In this document: one piece after another, positions 1 through 9,283 of the stretch
Position numbering within the stretch: position 1 is the first letter of the stretch
How the letters are laid out: the number at the start of each line of letters is the position of its first letter
Assembly (NCBI RefSeq): GCF_003544895.1
Contig: NZ_CP032125.1
Span: forward strand, 3,176,001 to 3,240,000
DNA from: Profundibacter amoris
GTDB taxonomy: Bacteria; Pseudomonadota; Alphaproteobacteria; Rhodobacterales; Rhodobacteraceae
Reading direction: 5' to 3'
DNA: 64,000 nt
Translations under genes and position numbers: made by a program
The notes under the pieces: generated by a model
Database searches by the model: none
Seen by the model: the letters and a program-made list of their open reading frames with translations, nothing else
What the model was told of the DNA's origin: nothing

Positions 1-1
1 G

Positions 2-805
2 GTCGAGGCTTTGCGCAATGAACTGGGCCTGAATGGCTCAATCTGGGCGCGTTATATCGGTTGGGTCTCCGGTATGCTGGTGGGGGATTTCGGACAATCC
101 TACACCTACCGCGTGCCGGTATCGGACCTGATTGCCCAACGCATCTGGGTCTCGCTGCCGCTGGCGATGATCGCGCTGCTGCTGTCCACCCTTATCGCCT
201 TTCCGGTCGGCCTGATTGCTGCGGCGCGGCGCGGGAAATTCAGTGACTACAGCATCATGGGGCTGACCCAACTGGGCATTGCCGTGCCGAATTTCTGGTT
301 CGCCATGCTGCTGGTTCTGGTGTTTGCGATCAATCTGCACTGGTTCGGGGCCGGCGGTTTTCCGGGCTGGGAAAACGGCATCCTTGGCGGGCTAAAGGCG
401 CTGACCCTGCCCGCGATTGCATTGGCCCTGCCCCAAGCTTCGATCCTTGCCCGCGTGATGCGCTCAAGCTTGCTGGAAACCCTAACGCAAGATTACATCC
501 GGTCCGCCCGCGCCAAGGGTCTGACCCGCGCGCAGGCCCTGCGCCGCCACGCCCTGCGCAACGCGATGATACCGGTGCTGACCATCATCGGTTTGCAGTT
601 CTCGTTTCTGCTGGCCGGTGCCATCATCATCGAAAACGTGTTCTACCTGCCCGGCCTTGGGCAGTTGATTTACAAGGGCATCACCCAGCGCGATCTGGTG
701 GTGGTGGAAAGCGTTGTGATGCTGCTGGTTTTCGCCGTGATCCTTGTCACTTTCCTTGTCGATCTGGCCTATGCCGCCGTTGATCCCCGTCTAAGGAAAC
801 ATTGA
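2..805 (+). CDS. ABC transporter permease, DppB-type (5' end outside window)
   Basis: Inner-membrane permease of a dipeptide/oligopeptide/nickel-type ABC importer. The reading frame is open to the first base of the window, and the residues before the first possible start codon fit the usual region ahead of the second transmembrane segment, so the true start lies upstream. Several hydrophobic helices are visible, and the cytoplasmic EAA coupling loop (ARAKGLTRAQALRRHALRN) sits about two thirds along, as in DppB/OppB proteins. The stop codon overlaps the next start by one base (TGATG), so the two permeases are translationally coupled. The substrate cannot be told from the permease. The solute-binding protein is presumably just upstream, outside the window. 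Confidence 0.93.
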   Translation, partial: VEALRNELGLNGSIWARYIGWVSGMLVGDFGQSYTYRVPVSDLIAQRIWVSLPLAMIALLLSTLIAFPVGLIAAARRGKFSDYSIMGLTQLGIAVPNFWFAMLLVLVFAINLHWFGAGGFPGWENGILGGLKALTLPAIALALPQASILARVMRSSLLETLTQDYIRSARAKGLTRAQALRRHALRNAMIPVLTIIGLQFSFLLAGAIIIENVFYLPGLGQLIYKGITQRDLVVVESVVMLLVFAVILVTFLVDLAYAAVDPRLRKH

Positions 806-1623
806 TGAGACTGCCTTTCCAACTGATCCTCGGGGCCTTGCTGACATCGTTTTTTGTCATTGCCGTGCTGGTGTCCTTTGTCTGGACACCGCATGACGTC
901 ACCGTGCTGACCATTGCCGACAAGCTGCAACCGCCATCGGACAAATACTGGCTGGGCACTGACCATTTCGGGCGCGATCTGTTTTCCATGCTGATGGTCG
1001 GCGCGCGCACCTCGATTGCTGTGGCGATTGTCGCGGTAGGCATCGGCATGGGCATCGGCGTGCCGCTGGGCCTGATGGCGGCGGCCAACAAGGGCAGCCT
1101 GCTGGACGAGGTAATCATGCGCGGCAATGACCTGATCTTTGCCTTTCCCTCGCTTGTCATCGCCATACTGATCACCGCTGTTTTCGGCCCCTCGGCCCTG
1201 AATGCGATCCTTGCCATCGGTATTTTCAACATCCCCGTTTTCGCCCGTGTTTCCCGTGGCGCGGCGCTGTCGATCTGGACGCTGGACTATATCCTTGCCG
1301 CGCGCACATTCGGCAAAGGGCGGGTGCGGATTTCGGCAGAACACATCCTGCCCAACATCGCCAACCTGCTGATCGTGCAGGGCACCATCCAGTTTTCGCT
1401 GGGCATTCTGGCCGAAGCGGGCCTGTCCTATGTCGGCCTTGGCGCACAGCCCCCGACCCCCAGCTGGGGCCGGATGCTGGCCGACGCGCAGACCATGATC
1501 TACACCAAACCGATGCTGGCCATCCTGCCCGGCATGGCGATTGTGCTGATGGTTCTGGGGCTGAACCTGATGGGCGACGGGTTGCGCGATCTGCTGGACC
1601 CACGGATCAGGAGGGAGCGTTGA
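805..1623 (+). CDS. ABC transporter permease, DppC-type
   Basis: Second membrane permease of the same importer, 272 residues. It starts at the ATG that overlaps the stop of the upstream permease, with an AAGGA ribosome site 8 bases before it; a TTG one codon earlier is less likely. The protein has an N-terminal transmembrane anchor, a periplasmic stretch with the family motif YWLGTDHFGRD, and a C-terminal block of helices with the EAA loop (AARTFGKGRVRISAEHILPN). These are the landmarks of DppC/OppC proteins. It pairs with the upstream permease to form the channel and is followed after 1 base by the ATPase gene. Confidence 0.93.
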   Translation: MRLPFQLILGALLTSFFVIAVLVSFVWTPHDVTVLTIADKLQPPSDKYWLGTDHFGRDLFSMLMVGARTSIAVAIVAVGIGMGIGVPLGLMAAANKGSLLDEVIMRGNDLIFAFPSLVIAILITAVFGPSALNAILAIGIFNIPVFARVSRGAALSIWTLDYILAARTFGKGRVRISAEHILPNIANLLIVQGTIQFSLGILAEAGLSYVGLGAQPPTPSWGRMLADAQTMIYTKPMLAILPGMAIVLMVLGLNLMGDGLRDLLDPRIRRER

Positions 1624-1624
1624 T

Positions 1625-3205
<1,581 letters not shown>

Positions 3206-3211
3206 GAAATC

Positions 3212-4663
3212 ATGCTGAAAAACATCTGGTATCCCACCGACAAACTGTTCATCGGCGGCGAATGGGTTTCGCCTGCGGGCGGAGAGGTTTTGCAACTGGA
3301 AAACCCCTCGGACGGCACCCCGCTGGCCCCGATTGCCCGCGGCAAAGCCGCCGATATAGACGCGGCGGTTACAGCGGCACAGGCGGCCATGGATGGCGAA
3401 TGGGGCCGCACCACGGCGCTGGAGCGGGGCCGTATCCTGACACGGATGGGGCAACTGGTTTTGAAAAAGGTCGATGAACTGGGCATCATCGAGGCCCATG
3501 ACGTTGGCAAACCCTTGACCCAGGCCCGCAACGACGCCATCGCGATGGCCCGCTATCTGGAATATTACGGCGGGGCGGCGGACAAGGTGCATGGCGAAAC
3601 CATCCCCTATATGGACGGCTATACCGTTTACACCCTGCGCGAACCGCACGGGGTGACGGGGCATATCGTGCCATGGAACTACCCGATGCAGATCATTGGA
3701 CGTTCCGTCGGGGCGGCGCTGGCGATGGGCAACGCTTGTGTGCTGAAACCGGCGGAAGAGGCCTGCTTGACCGCGCTGGGTTTCGCCGCGATTGCCCAAG
3801 AAGCAGGCCTGCCCGCCGGTGCCCTGAACGTGGTGCCGGGTCTGGGAGAAGAGGCCGGTGCGGCCCTGTCCGGCCATACCGGCATCCAGCATATATCCTT
3901 TACCGGCTCGGTCGGGGTCGGGAAACTGGTGCAGGCGGCAGCGGCGCAGAATGTGATTCCGGTGACGCTGGAACTGGGGGGGAAATCGCCGCAGGTGGTG
4001 TTTGATGACGCCGATCTGGACGCGGCCCTGCCATTCCTTGTCGGGGCCTGCATCCAGAACGCGGGGCAAACCTGTTCAGCCGCCTCGCGCGTGCTGATCC
4101 AGCGCGGGGTTTACGATAAGCTGCTGGCGCGTATGGCGGACAGTTACAGCGGCATGATGGTGGGGCCGGCAATGGCGGACGCCAATGTCGGCCCGCTGAT
4201 TTCGGCGCGGCAAAAGGAAATCGTCACAGGGTTTCTGGCGCAAGGCAAGGACCTGCGACTGGCCGCCCAGGGCAGCATTATCGAGGGCACGCCCGAGGGC
4301 GGGCATTACGTGGTGCCGACCCTGTTCGCCAATGTGCCGCCGGATCATCCACTGGCCCAGAATGAAATCTTCGGCCCGGTTCAGGTGGTGATCCCGTTCG
4401 AGGACGAAGCCGAAGCGGTTGCCATTGCCAACGGCACTGATTTCGGGCTGGTGGCAAGTGTCTGGAGCCGCGATGGCGCGCGCCAGATGCGCATGGCCAA
4501 GGCGCTGAAGGCCGGTCAGGTGTTCATCAACAATTACGGTGCCGGTGGCGGGGTTGAACTGCCCTTTGGCGGGGTCGGAAAATCCGGTCACGGACGCGAA
4601 AAAGGCTTCGAGGCGCTGTATGGATTTTCGGTGTTGAAAACGGTGGCGGCCTATCACGGGTAG
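3212..4663 (+). CDS. NAD(P)-dependent aldehyde dehydrogenase
   Basis: Oxidises an aldehyde to its carboxylic acid. The 483-residue length is typical of the superfamily. The catalytic cysteine is C288 in GQTCSA and the general-base glutamate is E254 in LELGGK; the cofactor-site motif PWNYP is present. It begins 6 bases after the ATPase gene and shares its operon, so the aldehyde is probably derived from the imported compound, as in opine, amine or amino-acid catabolic clusters. The sequence resembles betaine/aminoaldehyde dehydrogenases in general form, but I cannot assign a substrate. Its last six codons form the left arm of a long perfect palindrome described separately. Confidence 0.9.
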   Translation: MLKNIWYPTDKLFIGGEWVSPAGGEVLQLENPSDGTPLAPIARGKAADIDAAVTAAQAAMDGEWGRTTALERGRILTRMGQLVLKKVDELGIIEAHDVGKPLTQARNDAIAMARYLEYYGGAADKVHGETIPYMDGYTVYTLREPHGVTGHIVPWNYPMQIIGRSVGAALAMGNACVLKPAEEACLTALGFAAIAQEAGLPAGALNVVPGLGEEAGAALSGHTGIQHISFTGSVGVGKLVQAAAAQNVIPVTLELGGKSPQVVFDDADLDAALPFLVGACIQNAGQTCSAASRVLIQRGVYDKLLARMADSYSGMMVGPAMADANVGPLISARQKEIVTGFLAQGKDLRLAAQGSIIEGTPEGGHYVVPTLFANVPPDHPLAQNEIFGPVQVVIPFEDEAEAVAIANGTDFGLVASVWSRDGARQMRMAKALKAGQVFINNYGAGGGVELPFGGVGKSGHGREKGFEALYGFSVLKTVAAYHG

Positions 4664-4703
4664 CCGAAATCTTTATAAGATTTCGGCTACCCGTGATAGG
4701 CCG
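4647..4703. terminator. 27-bp perfect inverted repeat spanning the ALDH stop codon
   Basis: Bases 4647-4673 and 4677-4703 are exact reverse complements, separated only by TAT. The left arm covers the last codons and the stop of the aldehyde dehydrogenase gene; the right arm ends 6 bases before the stop of the convergent gene. It would form a 27-bp stem in RNA from either strand and may be a bidirectional terminator, although no long T run follows the stem. Confidence 0.7.
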
Positions 4704-4709
4704 TTTAAA

Positions 4710-5303
4710 CTATCCGTGCGGATTAACCCCTGTGGCCATCATCCAGTGATGATTCTGGTGGTGCATGCCCATTGCCATAATCCCGAAAAATCCGAGCGCG
4801 CGTAGTTTATCCATGTCATCTGCGGTGCTTGTAACAGTCAGAACCACGCCGGTTTCTGTCTTTTCAGGGCTGAAGGTCCAGTCGCCTGTGCCGTTCATGA
4901 CACCGGCATGGGCAATCGCCATCCGCTGAATGGACCCGATGGTTTTGCCCGCCCCCGTCACTGCAAACTGAAAACCGTTTTCAACCTCGGTTGTCTGGAC
5001 TTCGGCATCGGTGAACACCAGTTCCATATCGACCAGATGTTCACGCAGGGCCGGGATGTTGACTTTGGACCAATCGGTATCCGGATCGGCATCGAGCGCC
5101 AGAACGATTTCTTCTACCGCGGCAAAGGCGGACTGGCCCGCTTCGGTCGCCGGGTTCATCTGCAGACCGGTCGCCATGGTCTCACCCTGGACCATACCGG
5201 TGCCGTTCATCATCGCTTCGTGGTTCATCCCTGTATGGGTCTCCTGAGCGGCAGCCAGATTTGGCAAAAGGGCCACAAGGCCTATAATTGCAAAATGTTT
5301 CAT
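4710..5303 (-). CDS. Met/His-rich periplasmic protein of unknown function
   Basis: A 197-residue exported protein that I do not recognise. It opens with a clear signal peptide (basic MKH, hydrophobic core, cleavage near LAAA|QE at about residue 20). The mature N-terminus is rich in Met and His (HTGMNHEAMMNGTGM) and the C-terminus ends with MGMHHQNHHWMM, a composition typical of copper or other soft-metal binding. No cysteine appears in the mature part. It is divergent from a Crp/Fnr-type regulator with only 54 bases between them, which suggests regulation by that protein. A periplasmic metal-handling role is inference from composition only. Confidence 0.8.
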   Translation of the reverse strand: MKHFAIIGLVALLPNLAAAQETHTGMNHEAMMNGTGMVQGETMATGLQMNPATEAGQSAFAAVEEIVLALDADPDTDWSKVNIPALREHLVDMELVFTDAEVQTTEVENGFQFAVTGAGKTIGSIQRMAIAHAGVMNGTGDWTFSPEKTETGVVLTVTSTADDMDKLRALGFFGIMAMGMHHQNHHWMMATGVNPHG

Positions 5304-5357
5304 TCATGCATTCCTGTTCCTGATTGATGTCCCGAATAAGCTTGCCTGATAAAACCA

Positions 5358-5909
5358 ATGCGTGACATGATAGTGATCATGGCGCAGAGCTTTTTTGACC
5401 ACCTACAACAACTTCGCCATACCCGCCGCACCCTTGCGGCAGGAACGATGCTGTTTGATCGCGATGATCCTGTGACCTCGGTTTACAGGGTTGAAAGTGG
5501 CGAAGTCCATTTGTTGCGGCGACAGACGGACGGGGCGGAATTTATCCTGCAACGGGCGCAGGCAGGGGGGCTTTTGGCCGAAGCGTCGATCACGTCCAAG
5601 GCCTATCATTGTGGCGCAGTTGTGGTCAGGCCATCAGTATTGGCGGTCTTTTCGCGCGCCGATGTGCAGGCATTGATTGCCAATAATCAACAGGCCGCGA
5701 CCGCCTTTGCCGCACATTTGGGACGCGAAGTTCGCGAGGCGCGGATGCGGGCCGAAATATTGTCCCTGAAGCGGGTATCCGAGCGGCTGGATGCGTGGCT
5801 GATCTGGAATGACAATACCTTGATAAACAAGGGGAAATGGCATCAGGTTGCCAAAGAAATCGGGGTGTCCCCCGAGGCGCTGTACAGAGAGCTTGCGCGG
5901 CGTCGGTAA
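5358..5909 (+). CDS. Crp/Fnr-family transcriptional regulator
   Basis: Cytoplasmic regulator with an N-terminal cyclic-nucleotide-binding-like beta barrel (about residues 20-110, with VYRVESGEVHLLRR) and a short C-terminal helix-turn-helix (about 150-183, ending VSPEALYRELARRR). There is no FNR-type cysteine cluster near the N-terminus, so an iron-sulfur oxygen sensor is unlikely. Three in-frame ATGs lie close together (5358, 5367, 5379) and none has a good ribosome site; the third, giving MAQSFFDHL, may be the true start. It is transcribed away from the Met/His-rich periplasmic protein gene, its most likely target. The signal sensed is unknown. Confidence 0.85.
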   Translation: MRDMIVIMAQSFFDHLQQLRHTRRTLAAGTMLFDRDDPVTSVYRVESGEVHLLRRQTDGAEFILQRAQAGGLLAEASITSKAYHCGAVVVRPSVLAVFSRADVQALIANNQQAATAFAAHLGREVREARMRAEILSLKRVSERLDAWLIWNDNTLINKGKWHQVAKEIGVSPEALYRELARRR

Positions 5910-5955
5910 AGCGGGCAGATTGCCCGTAACAGACATAAAACCCGGGGGTTATCCG

Positions 5956-6696
5956 ATGCGACTGGAAGGAAAAACAGCAATTGTAACGGGGGCCGGTTCA
6001 GGCTTCGGTGCAGGGATTGCGCGCAAATTTGCCGCCGAAGGCGCACGGGTGATGGTGGCCGATATAAACATTGAGGGGGCCGAGGCTGTGGCCGCCGAAG
6101 TGGGCGGTATTGCGCAGAAGGTGGATGTCTCGAACGGCGATAGTGTGGCGGCAATGATCAAAGCGGCGCGAGAGGCGTTCGGGCAGACCGACATTCTGGT
6201 AAACAACGCCGGTATCACCCATATGCCCGGCCCGCTGGAAACCATTTCGGAAGAGGATTTCGACCGCGTGTTGGCCGTGAACGCCAAATCGGTCTACCTG
6301 ACCGCGCGCGAATTGGTGCCGCTTATGAAGGCGGCCAAAGCAGGGGTGATCCTGAATGTGGCCTCGACCGCTGGCGTTTCGCCGCGCCCGAACCTGAACT
6401 GGTATAATGCCTCCAAAGGCTGGATGATCACCGCGACACGCACAATGGCGGTGGAACTGGCCCCCTTTGGCATACGGGTAAACGCGATCAATCCGGTGGC
6501 GGGTGACACGCCCTTGTTGAAAACATTCATGGGCGAGGACACGCCGGAGATCCGCGCCAAATTTTTGTCGACCATCCCGATCGGGCGCTTTTCCACACCC
6601 GAGGATATGGGCAATGCGGCGGCGTTCCTGTGCTCGGACGAGGCCAGCATGATCACCGGTGTGGCGATGGAAGTTGACGGCGGGCGGTGTATTTAG
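5956..6696 (+). CDS. SDR-family oxidoreductase (3-oxoacyl-ACP reductase-like)
   Basis: Classical short-chain dehydrogenase/reductase of 246 residues, using NAD(P)(H) on an alcohol/ketone pair. It has the cofactor motif TGAGSGFG (11-18), NNAG, and the catalytic Tyr150-x3-Lys154 in YNASK, with the expected Ser/Thr in NVASTAG. The start is the ATG followed by RLEGKTAIV, the normal beginning of this family; an open frame extends further upstream without SDR similarity. It is close to the FabG-like group often called SDR oxidoreductase, glucose 1-dehydrogenase or 2,5-dichloro-cyclohexadienediol dehydrogenase, so the substrate is not predictable. It lies 46 bases after the Crp/Fnr gene on the same strand. 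Confidence 0.9.
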   Translation: MRLEGKTAIVTGAGSGFGAGIARKFAAEGARVMVADINIEGAEAVAAEVGGIAQKVDVSNGDSVAAMIKAAREAFGQTDILVNNAGITHMPGPLETISEEDFDRVLAVNAKSVYLTARELVPLMKAAKAGVILNVASTAGVSPRPNLNWYNASKGWMITATRTMAVELAPFGIRVNAINPVAGDTPLLKTFMGEDTPEIRAKFLSTIPIGRFSTPEDMGNAAAFLCSDEASMITGVAMEVDGGRCI

Positions 6697-6705
6697 AGGG
6701 CAGGA

Positions 6706-6726
6706 GCGGGGGTTTCACACCCCCGC
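6706..6726. repeat. Hairpin between SDR and P1 peptidase genes
   Basis: GCGGGGGT (6706-6713) pairs with ACCCCCGC (6719-6726) around TTCAC. It lies directly after the SDR stop but lacks a T run. It is followed at 6727-6758 by a copy of the GGTATTT...AAGAAGAAGG intergenic sequence found elsewhere in the window. Confidence 0.55.
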
Positions 6727-6766
6727 ACCCCCGTGAGGTATTTTCAGCAAGAAGAAGGACAAGGCC

Positions 6767-7759
6767 ATGAAACCGGGACCGCTTAATCTGATTACCGATG
6801 TGGCCGGATTGCGGGTGGGCAATGCGGCGGATGCGAGGGTAAAATCGGGATCGACCGTGTTGGTGGGCGATGCGCCTTTCGTTGCGGCTGTGCATGTGAT
6901 GGGGGGCGCGCCGGGCACGCGGGAAACCGATTTGCTGGCGCCGGACAAGGTGGTGCAGGAGGTGGATGCGCTGGTTCTGTCTGGTGGGTCGGCCTTCGGT
7001 CTGGATGCCGCTTCGGGTGTGGCGGATGCTTTGCGCGCGCAGGGGCGCGGGTTTGAAATTGGCGGACAGCATGTGCCGATCGTGCCGGCGGCGATCCTGT
7101 TTGATTTGCTGAACGGTGGTGACAAGGATTGGGACGAAAATCCTTACAAAGGGTTGGGCCGCACCGCGCTGGAAACGGCAGCGGTCGAGTTTTCTTTGGG
7201 CACCCATGGCGCAGGCGCGGGGGCCACGGTGACAGGGTTGAAAGGCGGGCTGGGGTCGGCCTCGGTTGTGCTGGAGTGTGGTGTGACAGTGGGTGCTTTG
7301 GTGGCTGTGAATGCGCAAGGGGCGGTGACGGTTGGGGACGGGCCGCAATTCTGGGCCGCGCCCTTCGAGATGGGCGGTGAATTCGGTGGGGGCGGGATCG
7401 CGCAAGGCTATGACGCGGGCTATGAGCCGCACCCCGAGACCCAGTTGCGCGAGAATACCACGATTGCGATTGTTGCCACCGATGCGGTGCTGACGCAGGC
7501 GCAGACCACACGCATGGCCACCGCCGCGCATGACGGCATGGCGCGGGCGATCGTGCCCAGCCACACGCCCTATGACGGGGATCTGGTGTTCGGCGTGTCC
7601 ACGGGGGTTAAACCGCTGCCCGATCCGGTGTTCGATCCGATCCGGCTGGGCCATGCTGCCGCTGTGTGCCTAAGCCGCGCCATTGCCCGAGGGGTATACG
7701 AGGCCACGCCCGAGGACGGGGACAGATGGCCAACGTGGCAGGAGAAATTCGGCCGCTAA
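6767..7759 (+). CDS. P1-family (DmpA/NylC-type, S58) N-terminal nucleophile peptidase
   Basis: Autoprocessing amidohydrolase of the DmpA / 6-aminohexanoate-oligomer hydrolase (NylC) superfamily, 330 residues. The N-terminal block (ITDVAGLRVGNA) and the glycine-rich LSGGSAFGLDAASGV are signatures of the family. The predicted self-cleavage site is Asn230-Thr231 in REN|TTIAIVATDA, equivalent to Asn-Thr in NylC and Gly-Ser in DmpA; Thr231 would become the catalytic N-terminal nucleophile of the small subunit. The physiological substrate is unknown; relatives act on beta- or D-aminopeptides and amides. No signal peptide is seen. A GAAGAAGGA ribosome site precedes the ATG. Its stop overlaps the stop of the convergent CPBP gene. 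Confidence 0.9.
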   Translation: MKPGPLNLITDVAGLRVGNAADARVKSGSTVLVGDAPFVAAVHVMGGAPGTRETDLLAPDKVVQEVDALVLSGGSAFGLDAASGVADALRAQGRGFEIGGQHVPIVPAAILFDLLNGGDKDWDENPYKGLGRTALETAAVEFSLGTHGAGAGATVTGLKGGLGSASVVLECGVTVGALVAVNAQGAVTVGDGPQFWAAPFEMGGEFGGGGIAQGYDAGYEPHPETQLRENTTIAIVATDAVLTQAQTTRMATAAHDGMARAIVPSHTPYDGDLVFGVSTGVKPLPDPVFDPIRLGHAAAVCLSRAIARGVYEATPEDGDRWPTWQEKFGR

Positions 7760-8397
7760 CCATTCACCAACATCACCGCCGGAAAGGCCATCATGTTCAC
7801 GCCAATATGCGAGAGGGTGGACAGGTAGATTGACTTGGTGCGCCACGCGAGGATACCCCAGAGCAGCCCCATGATGGCCGCGCCACCGATCAGGGTCAGC
7901 GCGCCGCCCTGATACTGTGCGCCTTTGATCAACGCCAAGGCGATGTGCCATGTGGTGAACAGCACCAGCGGATAGGCGACGGCATAGCGGGCGTCCTGCG
8001 GGAAATGGCGAATGAATGCGCCGCGCCAGAACAGTTCTTCGGCACTGCCGTTGATGATGGCGAACAGTGTTGCCAGCAGCAGGATGCGCGGGGTCAGGGT
8101 GGCGGTGATGGGCAGGAAGGCCGCAAAAAACACCAGCACCACGGGCAGGATGGCAAGGGCAAGGTTCAGCGTGTTTGCGGTTTTCGGGCGGGTGTAAAGG
8201 CGTTTCAGATTGCGCGGGCCGATTATGGTCAGGCCAAAGCCGAAACACACCGCACCCCAGTAGATCGCCAGCGCTATTGCCACCCCGCGCGACCTGCCAA
8301 GGCTGTGGGTCAGCGCCGGAAACATGTAGATCAGCAGCAGCACGATCAGCGGCGTTGCCACCAGCAGGGTCTTTTGCGGGGCGGAGAAACGGCTCAT
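7756..8397 (-). CDS. CPBP-family intramembrane glutamic metalloprotease
   Basis: A 213-residue multi-helix membrane protein of the CPBP (CaaX protease and bacteriocin-processing, Abi) family. The first catalytic motif is EELFWRG (E120, E121, R125), and later histidines in WHIAL and SHIGVN fit motifs two and three. In bacteria such proteins process membrane peptides or act in bacteriocin immunity, but most have no known substrate. The start overlaps the stop of the upstream hydrolase gene by four bases (ATGA), so the two are translationally coupled. No bacteriocin gene is visible nearby, so a housekeeping role is more likely. Confidence 0.88.
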   Translation of the reverse strand: MSRFSAPQKTLLVATPLIVLLLIYMFPALTHSLGRSRGVAIALAIYWGAVCFGFGLTIIGPRNLKRLYTRPKTANTLNLALAILPVVLVFFAAFLPITATLTPRILLLATLFAIINGSAEELFWRGAFIRHFPQDARYAVAYPLVLFTTWHIALALIKGAQYQGGALTLIGGAAIMGLLWGILAWRTKSIYLSTLSHIGVNMMAFPAVMLVNG

Positions 8398-9188
8398 ACC
8401 AGCAGGGCCTTGACCATCTCGCTATCCGGTTCGGCCAGATCGCCGATCACATCGAAATGGTGGCGGTCGGGGGCGATGGTCAGTTGTGTATCGGGCCAGC
8501 CATCCGCCAGCCAGCGGGCCTGATCCAGAAAGGCGGGGCGCTCGTTTGCGCCGACCCAGACGTGGGTGGGGATGTCGCGCAGGCCCTTGCACAGCAGGGG
8601 GCTTTCGGCCTTGGCTTCGGCCATGTCCATGCGCAGCGTCTCGTTCATCTTTGTTTGCAGCAACGGGCGCAGATCGGAGAGCGGCGAGATCGGCATGATC
8701 CGCTGCACCCTGTCGGCCACAGCCAACGCCACATCTGCACAGCGCATCCGCGCCACCAGATGCCCGCCCGCCGAATGGCCGGTCAGCACAATTGGCCCCT
8801 GAATGCACTTCGCCGCCGCTTCAATCGCGCGGGCGATCTGGCCGGTGATCCCGGAAATCCGTGCCTCGGGGGCCAGTGTATAAGACGGTATCGCCACCGC
8901 CCAGCCCCGCGCCACAGCACCGGCGGCCAGATGCGACCACGATTTGTTGTCAAACGCCATCCAGTAGCCGCCATGCACGAATACCGCCAACCCCTCGGGC
9001 TTGCCTGATGCCGGATAGAACAGATCGAACACCTCGCGCGAACCCTCGCCATAGCGCAGGTTCAACCGCGCCCGCCCGAAGGCGTTTTCAAGCGAGCGGA
9101 AATCATGCGCGGCATCATCCCAGCGGTCAGGATATTCATCGGCCCCGTCAATATAGGCGCTGTTGCTGTAGGCATCGTCGAAATCCAT
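8394..9188 (-). CDS. Alpha/beta hydrolase, carboxylesterase / kynurenine formamidase-like
   Basis: Cytoplasmic serine hydrolase of about 264 residues. The oxyanion-hole motif HGGYW and the nucleophile elbow GHSAGGH are clear, and a late DRHHFDVIGD supplies the likely catalytic histidine. This combination is seen in arylformamidase-like esterases; no other kynurenine-pathway gene is nearby, so the substrate stays open. The start chosen gives MDFDDAYSN, the usual N-terminus of this group; upstream in-frame ATGs at 9212 and 9254 would push into the promoter region of the divergent dehydrogenase gene. It is translationally coupled to the CPBP protease gene downstream. Confidence 0.85.
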   Translation of the reverse strand: MDFDDAYSNSAYIDGADEYPDRWDDAAHDFRSLENAFGRARLNLRYGEGSREVFDLFYPASGKPEGLAVFVHGGYWMAFDNKSWSHLAAGAVARGWAVAIPSYTLAPEARISGITGQIARAIEAAAKCIQGPIVLTGHSAGGHLVARMRCADVALAVADRVQRIMPISPLSDLRPLLQTKMNETLRMDMAEAKAESPLLCKGLRDIPTHVWVGANERPAFLDQARWLADGWPDTQLTIAPDRHHFDVIGDLAEPDSEMVKALLV

Positions 9189-9283
9189 ATCCGGCCCCGA
9201 TAATTTGATCATTTTTCTGGACAACATCAAACGCACATGATCTGCCATTGTCAAAGAGACATTTTTTTTTGCAGGAGAACACC

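Noticed and set aside
7756-8397. CPBP protease as part of a bacteriocin or abortive-infection system
   Set aside because: No precursor peptide, transporter or toxin gene is adjacent; its partner is an ordinary alpha/beta hydrolase.
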